From Shewanella sediminis HAW-EB3 (GTDB lineage Bacteria; Pseudomonadota; Gammaproteobacteria; Enterobacterales; Shewanellaceae), in assembly GCF_000018025.1 (NCBI RefSeq), contig NC_009831.1:3720001-3784000 (forward strand): DNA of 64,000 nucleotides, in the 5' to 3' direction. The notes below the pieces were generated by a model that was not told where the DNA came from, did no database searches, and saw only the letters and a program-made list of their open reading frames with translations. Positions 1 through 8,397 of the stretch are shown here, one piece after another. Positions within the stretch are counted from its first letter, which is position 1. Every line of letters begins with the position of its first letter. The translations under genes and the position numbers were made by a program.

Positions 1-687
1 TTCAGTCACATTTACATTTGAGGTTTCCAACGCGCCCTGGCGTATTGCCCCCATACCATCGAGTGATGCAGTGCCCTGAATAGGTGTGCCGCTGGCTCCG
101 GTTTCCGTGTACAGGTTTTGCCCCATGGGATCCAGACCACTTGGATTAATAAAATCGGTCATGCTCAGCTGGCCAACCACCTGACTCTCGGCAGTGCCAG
201 GCGTTTTAACCGACACTTCACCTTCGGCCGACACGGTAATACCTGTGGCATTTTCCGGAATGGTGATCGCCGGTTGAACCACATAACCTGAACCCGGTGT
301 TACGATCTGTCCGGTATCATCCAGGGTAAACTGACCATTTCGGGTATAAGCGGCGGTGCCATCGGGAAGCTGAATTTCGAAGAATCCAGGTCCTTCGACC
401 ATAAGATCCATCGAGTTATCCGTGGTAAGCATATTGCCCTGAGTAAATACCTTCTGCGTGGCGACAACTTTGGTACCCGCACCGATATTTAAACCATTTG
501 GCAGTTTAGTATTGGAAGCGCTCACGCCTCCAGCCTGATTAACCGTTTGATATAAAAGGTCTTCGAAGACGGCTCGACTCTTTTTGTAACCAACAGTGCT
601 TGCGTTAGCAACATTGTTAGAAATCACCGAGATATCTGTTTGCTGAGCGTCTAACCCAGTCTTACTTATCCATAACGCGGGATGCAT
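1..687 (-). CDS. flgG: Flagellar distal rod protein FlgG (3' end cut by window)
   Basis: FlgG forms the distal rod, the shaft crossing the peptidoglycan and outer membrane below the hook. The frame opens at ATG 685-687 with MHPALWISKTGL and stays open for 229 codons to base 1. The family is about 260 residues, so roughly 30 C-terminal residues lie outside the window. The rod/hook N-terminal motif (SNNVANASTVGYKKSR) and the Asp-Asn-Ser-Met-Asp-Leu segment typical of FlgG are visible; the last visible residues, TSNVNVTE, start the conserved C-terminal region. It follows flgF by 11 nt, as the sixth gene of the flgBCDEFG series. The start is secure because it gives the standard FlgG N-terminus. 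Confidence 0.96.
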   Translation of the reverse strand, partial: MHPALWISKTGLDAQQTDISVISNNVANASTVGYKKSRAVFEDLLYQTVNQAGGVSASNTKLPNGLNIGAGTKVVATQKVFTQGNMLTTDNSMDLMVEGPGFFEIQLPDGTAAYTRNGQFTLDDTGQIVTPGSGYVVQPAITIPENATGITVSAEGEVSVKTPGTAESQVVGQLSMTDFINPSGLDPMGQNLYTETGASGTPIQGTASLDGMGAIRQGALETSNVNVTE

Positions 688-698
688 AATATTGACTC

Positions 699-1442
699 CT
701 AACTAACACGCATTAATGAAGAGGAGGCTTTATCCATCTCTTCGGCTGTTTTCATCATTTTGACTTGCATCTCAAATTGACGCTGTATATCGATGAGGTT
801 AACCATCTCATCGACGGCATTGACGTTACTTCCTTCTACTGCGCCACTTTCGACACCAACAAAAGGATCGGCGGGGGCATTCTCTCCCGACATCAATCTA
901 AACAGGCCATCTGAGCCTCTCATCATATTTTGATTACCCGGATTGACGAGCTTGATGCGGCCCACCTCTTCAATCACTTCTGCCGTTGCGCCCTGAGGCC
1001 TGACAGAGATGATACCGTCCTGAGCAATCTCAATCTTTTCTATAGGCAGTGGCAAAACGATGGGACCTGAATCGCCCATCACCGGATTACCGCGATCGTT
1101 ACGGAGCAGACCTGTGGTATCGAAACTCAAACTCCCCGAACGGGTATAGGCTTCACCGCCATCACCCGCCTGAACGGCAATCCAACCGTCGCCTTTAACG
1201 GCAACATCGAGATCTCTGCCTGTCGTTTTAATGGGGCCGGATGCAAAGTTTGCCGACGGACTCTCAGTCATCGCGAACACGCGTGTCGGCAATCCTTCAC
1301 CAAAAGCTTGCATGGAGCGAGCTTGAGCCATATCGGATTTAAAGCCGTCGGTATTGGCATTTGCCAGGTTATTTGCCCGAACCGCCAGCGAATTCATGTT
1401 CTGCTTAGCGCCGCTCATAGCGACGTAAAGTAATTTATCCAC
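699..1442 (-). CDS. flgF: Flagellar proximal rod protein FlgF
   Basis: FlgF is one of the four proximal rod proteins, present in only a few copies per flagellum. The 247-residue product starts VDKLLYVAMSGA from a GTG at 1440-1442. That GTG is chosen over a TTG five codons upstream because GGAGG lies five bases before it and because FlgF proteins begin at this point. The N-terminal rod motif (VRANNLANANTDGFKSD) and the C-terminal motif (NAVDEMVNLIDIQRQFEMQ) are both present. The gap to flgE is 206 nt, unusually wide for this operon, and holds a strong stem-loop (1605-1629), so flgF-flgG expression may be uncoupled in part from flgE. Confidence 0.95.
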   Translation of the reverse strand: MDKLLYVAMSGAKQNMNSLAVRANNLANANTDGFKSDMAQARSMQAFGEGLPTRVFAMTESPSANFASGPIKTTGRDLDVAVKGDGWIAVQAGDGGEAYTRSGSLSFDTTGLLRNDRGNPVMGDSGPIVLPLPIEKIEIAQDGIISVRPQGATAEVIEEVGRIKLVNPGNQNMMRGSDGLFRLMSGENAPADPFVGVESGAVEGSNVNAVDEMVNLIDIQRQFEMQVKMMKTAEEMDKASSSLMRVS

Positions 1443-1604
1443 CAGCGCCTCCGTCAATCTTTCTGCTATTACTATCTATTAAAATAATAAAAGCAAACAT
1501 CATGCCAGATTGTTCAGATGAGTTAACTTTGAACTTGATAGCTTGTAACAGATGAAACAAGGTTTTAGGGGGTAGTCATGAAAGGAATAAAAAGGTAAAG
1601 CGGC

Positions 1605-1629
1605 AAGGCGTTGCCAGCGGCAACGCCTT
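1605..1629 (-). terminator. Stem-loop between flgE and flgF
   Basis: Perfect inverted repeat with 11-bp arms (AAGGCGTTGCC / GGCAACGCCTT) and a 3-nt loop, 20 nt beyond the flgE stop codon. On the transcribed strand no run of T follows, so it is more likely a partial terminator or an mRNA-stabilising stem-loop than a full intrinsic terminator. Confidence 0.5.
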
Positions 1630-1648
1630 TATCATAGAGGAGAGTAAG

Positions 1649-3013
1649 TTACCTGATCTGCAACACGGTCTGCTGCAGGGTGTTATTCACCTCAAGCGTT
1701 CTCGAGTTCGCCTGGAAGTTTCGTTGAGCAGAGATAAGATCCACAAGTTCGGTGGTCAGATCGACATTCGACTGTTCCAGTGCCGATGAACGAATACTAC
1801 CGAAGGTACCGCTATTTGCCTCACCGGCGAGCGCAGCGCCTGAGTCGAGGCTGGCTTTCCATGAGGTATTACCCACCTGCGTCAGTCCCTGCTCATTAGC
1901 AAAACGCGCCAAGGCCACCCTTGCCAGCGCTACCGTCGCACCATTACTGTAACTGGCGTTGATCAGACCATCGGCGCCGACCTCGACATTCGTTAAACGG
2001 CCAACCGTGGTGCCATCCTGGGTTAACTCGGTCACTTCGAAGGCCGATGCATATTGAGTCGGATTATCAAAGTCTATGGTCAAGGCTTGTGAACCATCGG
2101 TGCCAGGACCCAGAACATCGGCGCCGCCATTACCTAAGGTCTCTGTGATAATCGTTGCGGGGTCGGTCGTCGTATGAGAACCTAATTCGTTAAACTTGAT
2201 CACAGAACCTTTCCAGTTACCAAGCGTCGCTTGCGCTGGTGCATTACCATCAACAGTACCATTGCCACTAGTATCGGTATCATAATTAACAACAGGACCA
2301 GCTATATCCACCTGCTTTCCATCTACCGCATAGAAGGCAACCCAGTTGCTTTCCAGATTATATGCAGCGTTATTGGGTCGAACGAAATAAGTGGTCATCA
2401 CATGCGGTTCACCTAATGAGTCATACATTGTGACCGCGGTAGAGTTGTTATAGGTATCACGATCAGAGGGATCGAATAGAGCGGGATCTTTAGTTCCATC
2501 CCCGGCATTGAGGTTCATCTGTATACCGACGTTCTCAGTTTTCTTGGGGCTACCAGCGGTGTCGGGGATCCTGACAGGCTTGGTCTCGGTTAAACTGACA
2601 GAGGTTGAGTTTCCGTCTTTATCCACCTCGAACGCTTGCAGAAAATTCCCTTGAGAGTCTACAAGGTAGCTATTAGAGTCAACTTTAAACGCACCGGCTC
2701 GGGTATAGCTTAAGTCTTGAGAGCTAAAACCCGATGAGGTGACAAAGAAGCCGCCGCCATTGATCGCCATATCCAGCGCATTATTGGTAAATTGCAAACT
2801 TCCCTGATGGAACTGCTGCGCCACGTGACTGGTGGTTGCGCCGCCACCTACGCCAGTCTTACTGTTAGCAAAAATTGAGTTTGCATACACATCTGCAAAT
2901 TCAGCTCTGGACTCTTTAAAGCCGATACTATTGACGTTAGCAATATTATTTGCCGTGGTATTCAAATCTTTCTGCGCTGCAGCGATACCACTCAATGCGA
3001 TGTTAAAAGACAT
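1649..3013 (-). CDS. flgE: Flagellar hook protein FlgE
   Basis: FlgE is the hook subunit, exported through the flagellar type III apparatus and assembled in about 130 copies into the universal joint outside the cell. The 454-residue protein has the rod/hook N-terminal block (residues about 1-40, NTTANNIANVNSIGFKESRAEF), a large variable middle domain rich in Asn, Thr and Gly, and the C-terminal coiled block ending SAQRNFQANSRTLEVNNTLQ and QTVLQIR. It lies between flgD and flgF, with a gap of about 185 nt on one side and 206 nt on the other, each containing a perfect stem-loop. This is the only gene of the series isolated in this way. Confidence 0.97.
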   Translation of the reverse strand: MSFNIALSGIAAAQKDLNTTANNIANVNSIGFKESRAEFADVYANSIFANSKTGVGGGATTSHVAQQFHQGSLQFTNNALDMAINGGGFFVTSSGFSSQDLSYTRAGAFKVDSNSYLVDSQGNFLQAFEVDKDGNSTSVSLTETKPVRIPDTAGSPKKTENVGIQMNLNAGDGTKDPALFDPSDRDTYNNSTAVTMYDSLGEPHVMTTYFVRPNNAAYNLESNWVAFYAVDGKQVDIAGPVVNYDTDTSGNGTVDGNAPAQATLGNWKGSVIKFNELGSHTTTDPATIITETLGNGGADVLGPGTDGSQALTIDFDNPTQYASAFEVTELTQDGTTVGRLTNVEVGADGLINASYSNGATVALARVALARFANEQGLTQVGNTSWKASLDSGAALAGEANSGTFGSIRSSALEQSNVDLTTELVDLISAQRNFQANSRTLEVNNTLQQTVLQIR

Positions 3014-3130
3014 AATTCACCTCAATTTTGATTCATTACTGTTGGCGACTTATCTATTCACCCACAGTCTTTTAGTTAACTGCTTACCTGACGTTAATAG
3101 AGCAAATATTGCGCCAGGTATAAAATCTTT

Positions 3131-3160
3131 ACCTAGTTTAAATAGAAATTTAAACTAGGT
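3131..3160. repeat. Perfect 13-bp-arm stem-loop, flgD-flgE gap
   Basis: Inverted repeat ACCTAGTTTAAAT / ATTTAAACTAGGT with a 4-nt loop (AGAA). It lies between the flgD stop and the flgE start in the leftward operon. Its right arm merges directly into a 13-bp tandem repeat. It is AT-rich and has no U-tract, so a role in mRNA processing or stability is more plausible than termination. Confidence 0.7.
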
Positions 3161-3189
3161 ACTTAAACTAAGTACTCAAACTAAGTACT
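3151..3189. repeat. Three 13-bp tandem repeats downstream of flgD
   Basis: Three adjacent 13-mers are visible: TAAACTAGGTACT, TAAACTAAGTACT and CAAACTAAGTACT. Copies differ by one or two bases. The array starts inside the right arm of the 3131-3160 stem-loop and ends nine bases before the flgD stop codon. Confidence 0.8.
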
Positions 3190-3197
3190 TAGATGAC

Positions 3198-4046
3198 TTA
3201 CGTTTCTGCATCAACAACGGGTTTATTGACACTGCCAGATTCAGCAACGGCCAACACATCACCAAGCTTAATACCGCCCACACCACGCAGATTAAGAATC
3301 GAGCCGGTACTCGCCGTGCCCAAGGAGACACTCGTTACGTGGGCATAGGTTGAAACCGGAAGTTCTTCACTTGAGCCATCGATGCGGCCACTGGCCTTGA
3401 TGGAGTAATTACCCGAAGCCACTGGCTCACCATTCGCGCCCAATCCATCCCAACTAACATCGATATTTCCCCCGGCGCTGCCATCGATGGTGAAGGATTT
3501 AACGAGCTGGCCCTTATCATCTTCGACTCGCACCGTAATTGTATCGATCGCTTCCGGAGTACTAATAATGCCGTTAATAGAAGGATCTTCCGCTGAAATA
3601 TAGCCTGTATCCGACGGGATAAGCACTTTTTGCCCCACTAAGCCCGACGCTTGCAGTGCCTGACTCGAGGTCATCACCGAGTTCAGGTTAACAATCTCAT
3701 CGTTGAGGTTCTTAATACCGTCAACAGTCGAGAATGAGGCCATTTGCGAGATCATCTGGTCATTGTCTACAGGCTTAAAGGGATCCTGCATCGAAAGTTG
3801 TTGGCTCAACAATGAGAAGAAATCTTCTTGAGTTAACTCTTGACTATTGGGCTCTGGAATCGATGATTCCTCTGGCAACCTTATGCTATCGATAAAGGGG
3901 TTTCCCGTCGTGGAATCCGCAGTCGATTGCGTCGTTGCAGCTTGAGCGGCCGAAGGGGTCGCCTGCTGCGCTGGTGCCACAGAGTTTTGCGTCTGACCAG
4001 CTATAGGTTGAGCACCTGCACTACTAAGTGGGTTAATGAGGCTCAC
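3198..4046 (-). CDS. flgD: Flagellar hook-capping protein FlgD
   Basis: FlgD is the scaffold cap needed for hook polymerisation; it sits at the tip of the growing hook and is later replaced. The 282-residue protein has a low-complexity Ala/Gln/Thr/Ser-rich start (about residues 1-60). The conserved FlgD block follows (SQEDFFSLLSQQLSMQDPFK and the QMISQMASFSTVDGI segment), then an Ig/Tudor-like C-terminal half with WDGLGANGEPVASGNYSIKA. It begins 13 nt after flgC ends and is co-oriented with the rod genes. Length and layout are normal for the family. Confidence 0.95.
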   Translation of the reverse strand: MSLINPLSSAGAQPIAGQTQNSVAPAQQATPSAAQAATTQSTADSTTGNPFIDSIRLPEESSIPEPNSQELTQEDFFSLLSQQLSMQDPFKPVDNDQMISQMASFSTVDGIKNLNDEIVNLNSVMTSSQALQASGLVGQKVLIPSDTGYISAEDPSINGIISTPEAIDTITVRVEDDKGQLVKSFTIDGSAGGNIDVSWDGLGANGEPVASGNYSIKASGRIDGSSEELPVSTYAHVTSVSLGTASTGSILNLRGVGGIKLGDVLAVAESGSVNKPVVDAET

Positions 4047-4059
4047 TTGTTACCTCCTG

Positions 4060-4476
4060 CTATTTGCCAATTCTAAGGGTCTGTTGAAGCATTGATTTCG
4101 CCGCTTCAGCAACCTGTACATTCATTTGATACGAACGCGAAGCTGAGATCATGTTAGCCATCTCTTCCATCACGTTTACATTAGGTTTGTAGATAAACCC
4201 ATCACCATCAGCCATTGGGTGATCGGGGGAGTATTCTTTTTGCAAGGGAGCATCGCTTTCAACTATGCCTTTAACGGCAACCGCTTGAGAAGATTGTTGC
4301 TGATGGCTAGCCTTAGCCATCTCAGCCTCAAAAATCGGATGGCGGGCACGGTAAGTTTCATCGACACTGCTAGAGACTGCATCGGCATTGGCAATATTAC
4401 TCGCTGTTGTATTCAATCTGACAGATTGAGCAGACATACCCGAGCCAGCAACATTAAAGATATCAAATAAACTCAT
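4060..4476 (-). CDS. flgC: Flagellar proximal rod protein FlgC
   Basis: Rod protein of 138 residues, normal length. The start MSLFDIFNVAGSGMSAQSVR, the motif LNTTASNIANAD, the YKPNVNVMEEMANMISASRSY block and a C-terminal helix ending TLRIGK are all FlgC hallmarks. It follows flgB by two bases, so the two are certainly co-transcribed and probably translationally coupled. FlgB and FlgC together form part of the proximal rod attached to the MS-ring/export gate. Confidence 0.97.
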   Translation of the reverse strand: MSLFDIFNVAGSGMSAQSVRLNTTASNIANADAVSSSVDETYRARHPIFEAEMAKASHQQQSSQAVAVKGIVESDAPLQKEYSPDHPMADGDGFIYKPNVNVMEEMANMISASRSYQMNVQVAEAAKSMLQQTLRIGK

Positions 4477-4478
4477 AA

Positions 4479-4877
4479 TTAATCTCCTCTCAGTGCCTTC
4501 TTAAGGCCCGAAAACTTACTGTCTAAAAAACCGAGTGACATCTGATATTCGAGTGCATTTTGCATAAATTCTGACTGTTCTTGTTGAATATCAACAGTAT
4601 TACCATCACCAGTATCAGGCTGGTTGGGGACTCTATAAGCCGTATTTTGCCCGGACAAAGCAGTTAGATCGAAGTGCTTAACATCACTGCGGCTCATCGA
4701 CAATCCATTTTGACGGCTCGTCGCGGCTTGCATCGCCTTATCGAAATCAAGATCTCGTGCTTTATAGTGAGGAGTGTCAGCATTAGCAATATTTGAAGAG
4801 ATAACTTGAGCACGTTGAGAGCGGATCCCCAATGTATATTGGTGAACACCCAATGCTTTATCAAAATTAATCGCCAT
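4479..4877 (-). CDS. flgB: Flagellar proximal rod protein FlgB
   Basis: First gene of the leftward rod-hook operon; 132 residues. It shows the FlgB N-terminus ([20 protein letters not shown]), the motif [19 protein letters not shown] and the C-terminal [19 protein letters not shown] segment. GGAGG lies about five bases before the ATG at 4875-4877. A sigma54-type promoter lies 34-49 nt further upstream (4911-4926), so flgB is the entry point of the flgBCDEFG transcript. Confidence 0.97.
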   Translation of the reverse strand: MAINFDKALGVHQYTLGIRSQRAQVISSNIANADTPHYKARDLDFDKAMQAATSRQNGLSMSRSDVKHFDLTALSGQNTAYRVPNQPDTGDGNTVDIQQEQSEFMQNALEYQMSLGFLDSKFSGLKKALRGD

Positions 4878-4910
4878 AAAACTGCCTCCTGAGCCTGATG
4901 CTTAAAACAA

Positions 4911-4926
4911 AGCAATAGTCATGCCA
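4911..4926 (-). promoter_or_regulatory. Sigma54 (RpoN) promoter of flgB operon
   Basis: Read leftward the sequence is TGGCATGACTATTGCT, matching the TGGC-N7-TTGC consensus with GG and GC at the invariant -24/-12 spacing. It is about 35 nt upstream of flgB. In polar flagellates such as Vibrio and Shewanella, rod-hook operons are sigma54/FlrC-dependent class III genes, which fits. Confidence 0.85.
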
Positions 4927-5145
4927 CAAAAAGCAAAAAGAGGTGTGAGACTCTACGGGAACGCTAATAAGCAGGCTACGAGATCGCAGGCAGGCTTGCG
5001 AGGAGCAAAATGAAAGAATTAGAGGAAGGCACTTGGTTGCCTTTTACGATTTTGAAAATAGCCAACTTGTTGGCGTCTGACTAGTGAGCTTGCGAGCGTC
5101 CCCATAGGCGAAGCCGTCTATAAGGCACGCTGTGCCGTCCTTCCG

Positions 5146-5979
5146 TTAAGTCTTCTTCTGGTAATAGATGCCTGGGTTACAGCGAACCATGTCATATTCT
5201 TCTGTCAGACCGGCAATTGACTCAGAAGCACCAAGAAAAAGGATACCTTTTGGGTTCAAAGCGGCAGCAAATTGCCGCAAAATCTTTGCCTTTGCCTCAG
5301 GGGCAAAATAGATGAGTACGTTGCGGCAAAAAATAATGTCAAACTTGCCTAATAAGGTATAACTCTCAAGCAAATTATGCGCTCTGAAGTTCACAAAGCG
5401 TTTTACATTATCCTTTACGACCATCGTTCCGGCATCGGTCGCTGAAAAAAACTGACGCTTTCGATCCTCAGATAAACCTCGCCCTAAGGCTAAATTGTCA
5501 TACTCGGCATTTTTACATCTTTCAAGCATTGAAGGAGACAAGTCTGTTGCCAAAATGGATGCACTACCTGGCAGGGTTCCAGGTTTTTTCTGTTGATACT
5601 CGAGAATTGTCATCGCCAAAGAATAGGGTTCCTGGCCAGATGAACAGGCAGCAGACCATATTTTCAGTGGTCGTCCTAATCGTGAATATTCCGGCAATAA
5701 GGTATTTGATAATAACTCAAATGGATATCTGTCCCTAAACCACAGAGTTTCATTTGTTGTCATTGCATCAATAACTGAAGCACGAAGTTGACGTTCGCTC
5801 GGCTTCATCGAATGTTTAACAACTTCAGATAGTGAAGGAAGGTTATATTTCCCCATCAAAGGTGCTAAGCGACTTCGTACTAAATACTGCTTATTATCGC
5901 CCAGCACAATTCCACTGTGTTGTTCCAGAAATAGTCTAAATTGTGTGTACTCATTTTCAGCAAGTGATTTATTCGGCAC
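5146..5979 (-). CDS. cheR: Chemotaxis protein methyltransferase CheR
   Basis: CheR uses S-adenosylmethionine to methylate glutamates of chemoreceptors, the adaptation step of chemotaxis. The 277-residue protein has the helical N-terminal CheR domain and the Rossmann methyltransferase domain. The latter contains TTNETLWFRDRYPFELL, WSAACSSGQEPYSLAM (SAM-binding), LATDLSPSMLERC and FDIIFCRNVLIYF. No C-terminal TPR is present. The start is a GTG at 5977-5979 with AGGA seven bases upstream. It lies between cheV and flgB, the order known from Vibrio and Shewanella flagellar clusters. The stop is followed by a weak GGCAC/GTGCC hairpin within 50 nt. Confidence 0.95.
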   Translation of the reverse strand: MPNKSLAENEYTQFRLFLEQHSGIVLGDNKQYLVRSRLAPLMGKYNLPSLSEVVKHSMKPSERQLRASVIDAMTTNETLWFRDRYPFELLSNTLLPEYSRLGRPLKIWSAACSSGQEPYSLAMTILEYQQKKPGTLPGSASILATDLSPSMLERCKNAEYDNLALGRGLSEDRKRQFFSATDAGTMVVKDNVKRFVNFRAHNLLESYTLLGKFDIIFCRNVLIYFAPEAKAKILRQFAAALNPKGILFLGASESIAGLTEEYDMVRCNPGIYYQKKT

Positions 5980-6109
5980 CTTGATATCCTAATATCAATA
6001 AAACAGGCTATAACAGTGTTGCATTATCTTATATAGAGCGCAGCGTTATACATGAGCCAGATAAAAGAAACAAGCTTAATATCAAGTCACTGCACCCTAT
6101 AGAGAATCA

Positions 6110-7030
6110 TTATAGACTCAAATGCTTGTTCACTGCTGCTGCAAGTTCATCTGGGTTAAATTTCGCAATAAAATCATTAGCTCCTACTTTCTGAACCATA
6201 GCTTGATTAAATACGCCGCTTAATGATGTGTGCAATACCACTTTAATATCTTTTAACTTAGGGTTATCCCTTATCTCTGCAGTTAAAGTGTAGCCGTCCA
6301 TTTCAGGCATCTCAATATCTGAAATGATCAATGGGATTTCAGTCGCTACATTATCCATCTCTGCAGCGATTTTATTGAGTTTATCGAGCGCATCCCGACC
6401 ATCGATAGCCGTATCAATTTGTAAGCCCAATGACGAGAGTGCCCTGATGATCTGCTTGCGAGCCACAGCCGAGTCATCAATAACCATAATATGGAAATGT
6501 TGTTCCCGGTCGATGGTTATGGCTTCATCGGTCTCTTGACTAATCTCGGTTTTAACCGGAGATATCTCATCGAGAATTTTTTCAACATCGAGGATCTCGA
6601 CTAACTCTCCCTCTATTTCTGTCACAGCGGTTAAGTAGGAATACCTGCCGGCACCTTGTGGCGGTGGCAAAATGGCTTCCCAGTTCATATTGATGATCCG
6701 CTCCACAGAGCTAACCAAAAAACCCTGCACACTGCGGTTATATTCCGCGATAATGATGAAGCAACCTTCGGTATTCTCGATAGGACGACCACCAGTTGCA
6801 GCACTCAAGTCTATGACTGAGATAGTGTTACCACGAATATGCGCCACACCTTTCACAGTACTATTTAACTTAGGCAAGCTTGTAAGAGGCGGGCATTGCA
6901 ACACCTCTTTGACTTTAAATACGTTGATACCGAATCTTTGACGACCGTTTAGTTTAAATAATAAAAGCTCTAAACGGTTTTGCCCGACTAACTGCGTGCG
7001 TTTATTAACTGATTCAAGAATGTTTGACAT
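6110..7030 (-). CDS. cheV: Chemotaxis coupling/receiver protein CheV
   Basis: CheV joins a CheW-like coupling domain to a response-regulator receiver and helps connect chemoreceptors to CheA with phosphorylation-dependent adaptation. In this 306-residue protein the CheW domain spans about residues 18-160 (LLLFKLNGRQRFGINVFKVK). The receiver spans about 180-305, with the acidic pair IDDS, the phosphoacceptor Asp in IISDIEMPEMDGY, the Thr/Ser in VLHTSLSG and the Lys in DFIAKFNPDEL. It precedes cheR by 130 nt on the same strand and diverges from flgA. Confidence 0.96.
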   Translation of the reverse strand: MSNILESVNKRTQLVGQNRLELLLFKLNGRQRFGINVFKVKEVLQCPPLTSLPKLNSTVKGVAHIRGNTISVIDLSAATGGRPIENTEGCFIIIAEYNRSVQGFLVSSVERIINMNWEAILPPPQGAGRYSYLTAVTEIEGELVEILDVEKILDEISPVKTEISQETDEAITIDREQHFHIMVIDDSAVARKQIIRALSSLGLQIDTAIDGRDALDKLNKIAAEMDNVATEIPLIISDIEMPEMDGYTLTAEIRDNPKLKDIKVVLHTSLSGVFNQAMVQKVGANDFIAKFNPDELAAAVNKHLSL

Positions 7031-7214
7031 AGTACTCTTGCCTTGTCGACTTTTGGATGCTCACCCATTACCCACTAGTTTCTGAGTATAGGCATACTAA
7101 TTGCTTTATAAAATACATCTCACAACCTGACCATATAATTGTCAAGTTTCTGACACCTTCTCTCACAAGATGAGAAGTACAAAGTTCCGGTCACTAAGAA
7201 AGTATAGGTGTAAT

Positions 7215-7231
7215 CTAGCTAATCAAGCTAG
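7215..7231. repeat. Short inverted repeat before flgA
   Basis: CTAGCT-AATCA-AGCTAG, six-base arms, ten bases before the flgA ATG, where no clear Shine-Dalgarno sequence is seen. It might fold in the flgA leader or bind a regulator; nothing more can be said from sequence. Confidence 0.4.
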
Positions 7232-7241
7232 TCTATTCATT

Positions 7242-7949
7242 ATGAAAGTAAAATATGTGGTCTATTTAATCATTTTATTCCAATCAACACATGCTTTTAG
7301 CTCACAAGAAGCAAGTGTTCCTTCTCTATCGACCATTTCGAACTTAGCTATAGCAGTTATCGAAGAAAAAATTAACGTTGCAGAGCACGCAAAAGTCAAC
7401 ATTACGCCCCAAAGCTTGGACTCCCGATTGAAGCCGCCTCTATGCCTGCCACCCGTTAAAGCAGAACTGGCAAGCAACAGAGCTATCAAACGAAATAATA
7501 CGGTAAAGATAAGCTGTAACAGTCCACAACTTCAGTATCCCTGGCAAATATTTCTATCCGTTCGAGTCGATGTGCTCTATCCGGTAGTCGTTTCCCGGGA
7601 GACCCTGGGACCCGATGATCTGATATCCAGTGGTGATGTCGCGATTCAATATGTAGAGCAAACGAGCTTAAGAGGGCAACAGTTCGATAAAATTGAGGAT
7701 GTGGTTGGTACACGCGTCAAGAGGAGGATCCCTCCCAACCAACCCATCTTTATCAACAACCTCTGTTTTGTCTGCAAAGGTGATACGGTCTCGATTTTTG
7801 CCCGTTCAAAGAATTTCGAAATAAAAACAGTGGGAGAAGCACTGCGTGATGGCAATTTAGGTGATAGAATTCGCATTAAGAACAGTTATTCCAACAAAAG
7901 CCTAGATGCTAAAGTCACAGGTGTTGGAGAGGTTGAAGTTAGGATGTAG
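7242..7949 (+). CDS. flgA: Flagellar P-ring assembly chaperone FlgA
   Basis: FlgA is a periplasmic chaperone that helps FlgI assemble into the P-ring around the rod. The chosen start, ATG 7242, gives MKVKYVVYLIILFQSTHAFS, a normal Sec signal peptide; the upstream in-frame extension would bury the signal. The mature protein contains two Cys pairs (CLPP / ISCNS; NNLCFVCKGD) and the SAF-like C-terminal domain (VVSRETLGPDDLISSGDV; ARSKNFEIKTVGEALRDGNL and GDRIRIKN), the FlgA signature. Length is 235 residues. It is the first gene of the rightward flgA-flgM-flgN group, but flgM also has its own sigma28 promoter. Confidence 0.93.
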   Translation: MKVKYVVYLIILFQSTHAFSSQEASVPSLSTISNLAIAVIEEKINVAEHAKVNITPQSLDSRLKPPLCLPPVKAELASNRAIKRNNTVKISCNSPQLQYPWQIFLSVRVDVLYPVVVSRETLGPDDLISSGDVAIQYVEQTSLRGQQFDKIEDVVGTRVKRRIPPNQPIFINNLCFVCKGDTVSIFARSKNFEIKTVGEALRDGNLGDRIRIKNSYSNKSLDAKVTGVGEVEVRM

Positions 7950-7987
7950 CCTAAACTTAAGCTACCTCAAGATATAATATAAAAAAC

Positions 7988-8014
7988 TAAAGCTCTGGTG
8001 AACACTGCCGATAT
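7988..8014 (+). promoter_or_regulatory. Sigma28 (FliA) promoter of flgM
   Basis: TAAAGCTC, an 11-nt spacer and GCCGATAT match the flagellar sigma28 consensus TAAAGTTT-N11-GCCGATAA at 13 of 16 positions with exact spacing. It lies about 40 nt before the flgM ATG. This places flgM-flgN in the late (class IV) flagellar set, the usual arrangement for the anti-sigma28 factor. Confidence 0.9.
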
Positions 8015-8054
8015 ACGTGTATGTTCTTCCATTTTTTTATTGTTGGAGCCTAAG

Positions 8055-8390
8055 ATGGCTATTGATATTAAACAAGTAAATACGTCAACACACACTCACG
8101 TGGGTAAAGCCAAAGCTAATGCCGATGTTGCCAAAAGTGGTAGTCAGGCGAGTCAGAGCACTGCGGCTACTTCAACGAGCACACCACCTAAGAGTGATTC
8201 AGTCTCCATCACTTCTCAGGCTCAGCAGCTACAGAGCACTCAGGCAAAGCTTGCCGGTATTCCTGAAGTTGATCAGAAAAAAGTTCAAGAGATAAAACTC
8301 GCCATTGCGGAAGGACGTTATAAAATCGATCCTGAAAAACTCGCAACCAATATTGCTCAGTTCGAAAATGAACTAAAGGATCTCAATTAA
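8055..8390 (+). CDS. flgM: Anti-sigma28 factor FlgM
   Basis: FlgM binds sigma28 (FliA) and holds back late flagellar genes until it is exported through the completed hook. The chosen start ATG 8055 (MAIDIKQVN) has GGAG eight bases upstream; the longer reading would begin inside the sigma28 promoter. The 111-residue protein has a disordered Ser/Thr/Ala/Gln-rich first half and the conserved sigma-binding C-terminal half (SDSVSITSQAQQLQ, KVQEIKLAIAEGRYKIDPEK, LATNIAQFE). flgN follows after seven bases. Confidence 0.95.
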   Translation: MAIDIKQVNTSTHTHVGKAKANADVAKSGSQASQSTAATSTSTPPKSDSVSITSQAQQLQSTQAKLAGIPEVDQKKVQEIKLAIAEGRYKIDPEKLATNIAQFENELKDLN

Positions 8391-8397
8391 TATATCT

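Noticed and set aside
1..687. Broken flgG
   Set aside because: The frame is intact up to base 1; the missing C-terminus is due to the window edge.
2832..3158. 108-codon rightward frame over the start of flgE
   Set aside because: Antisense to the conserved flgE N-terminus and reaching into the stem-loop; a shadow of flgE.
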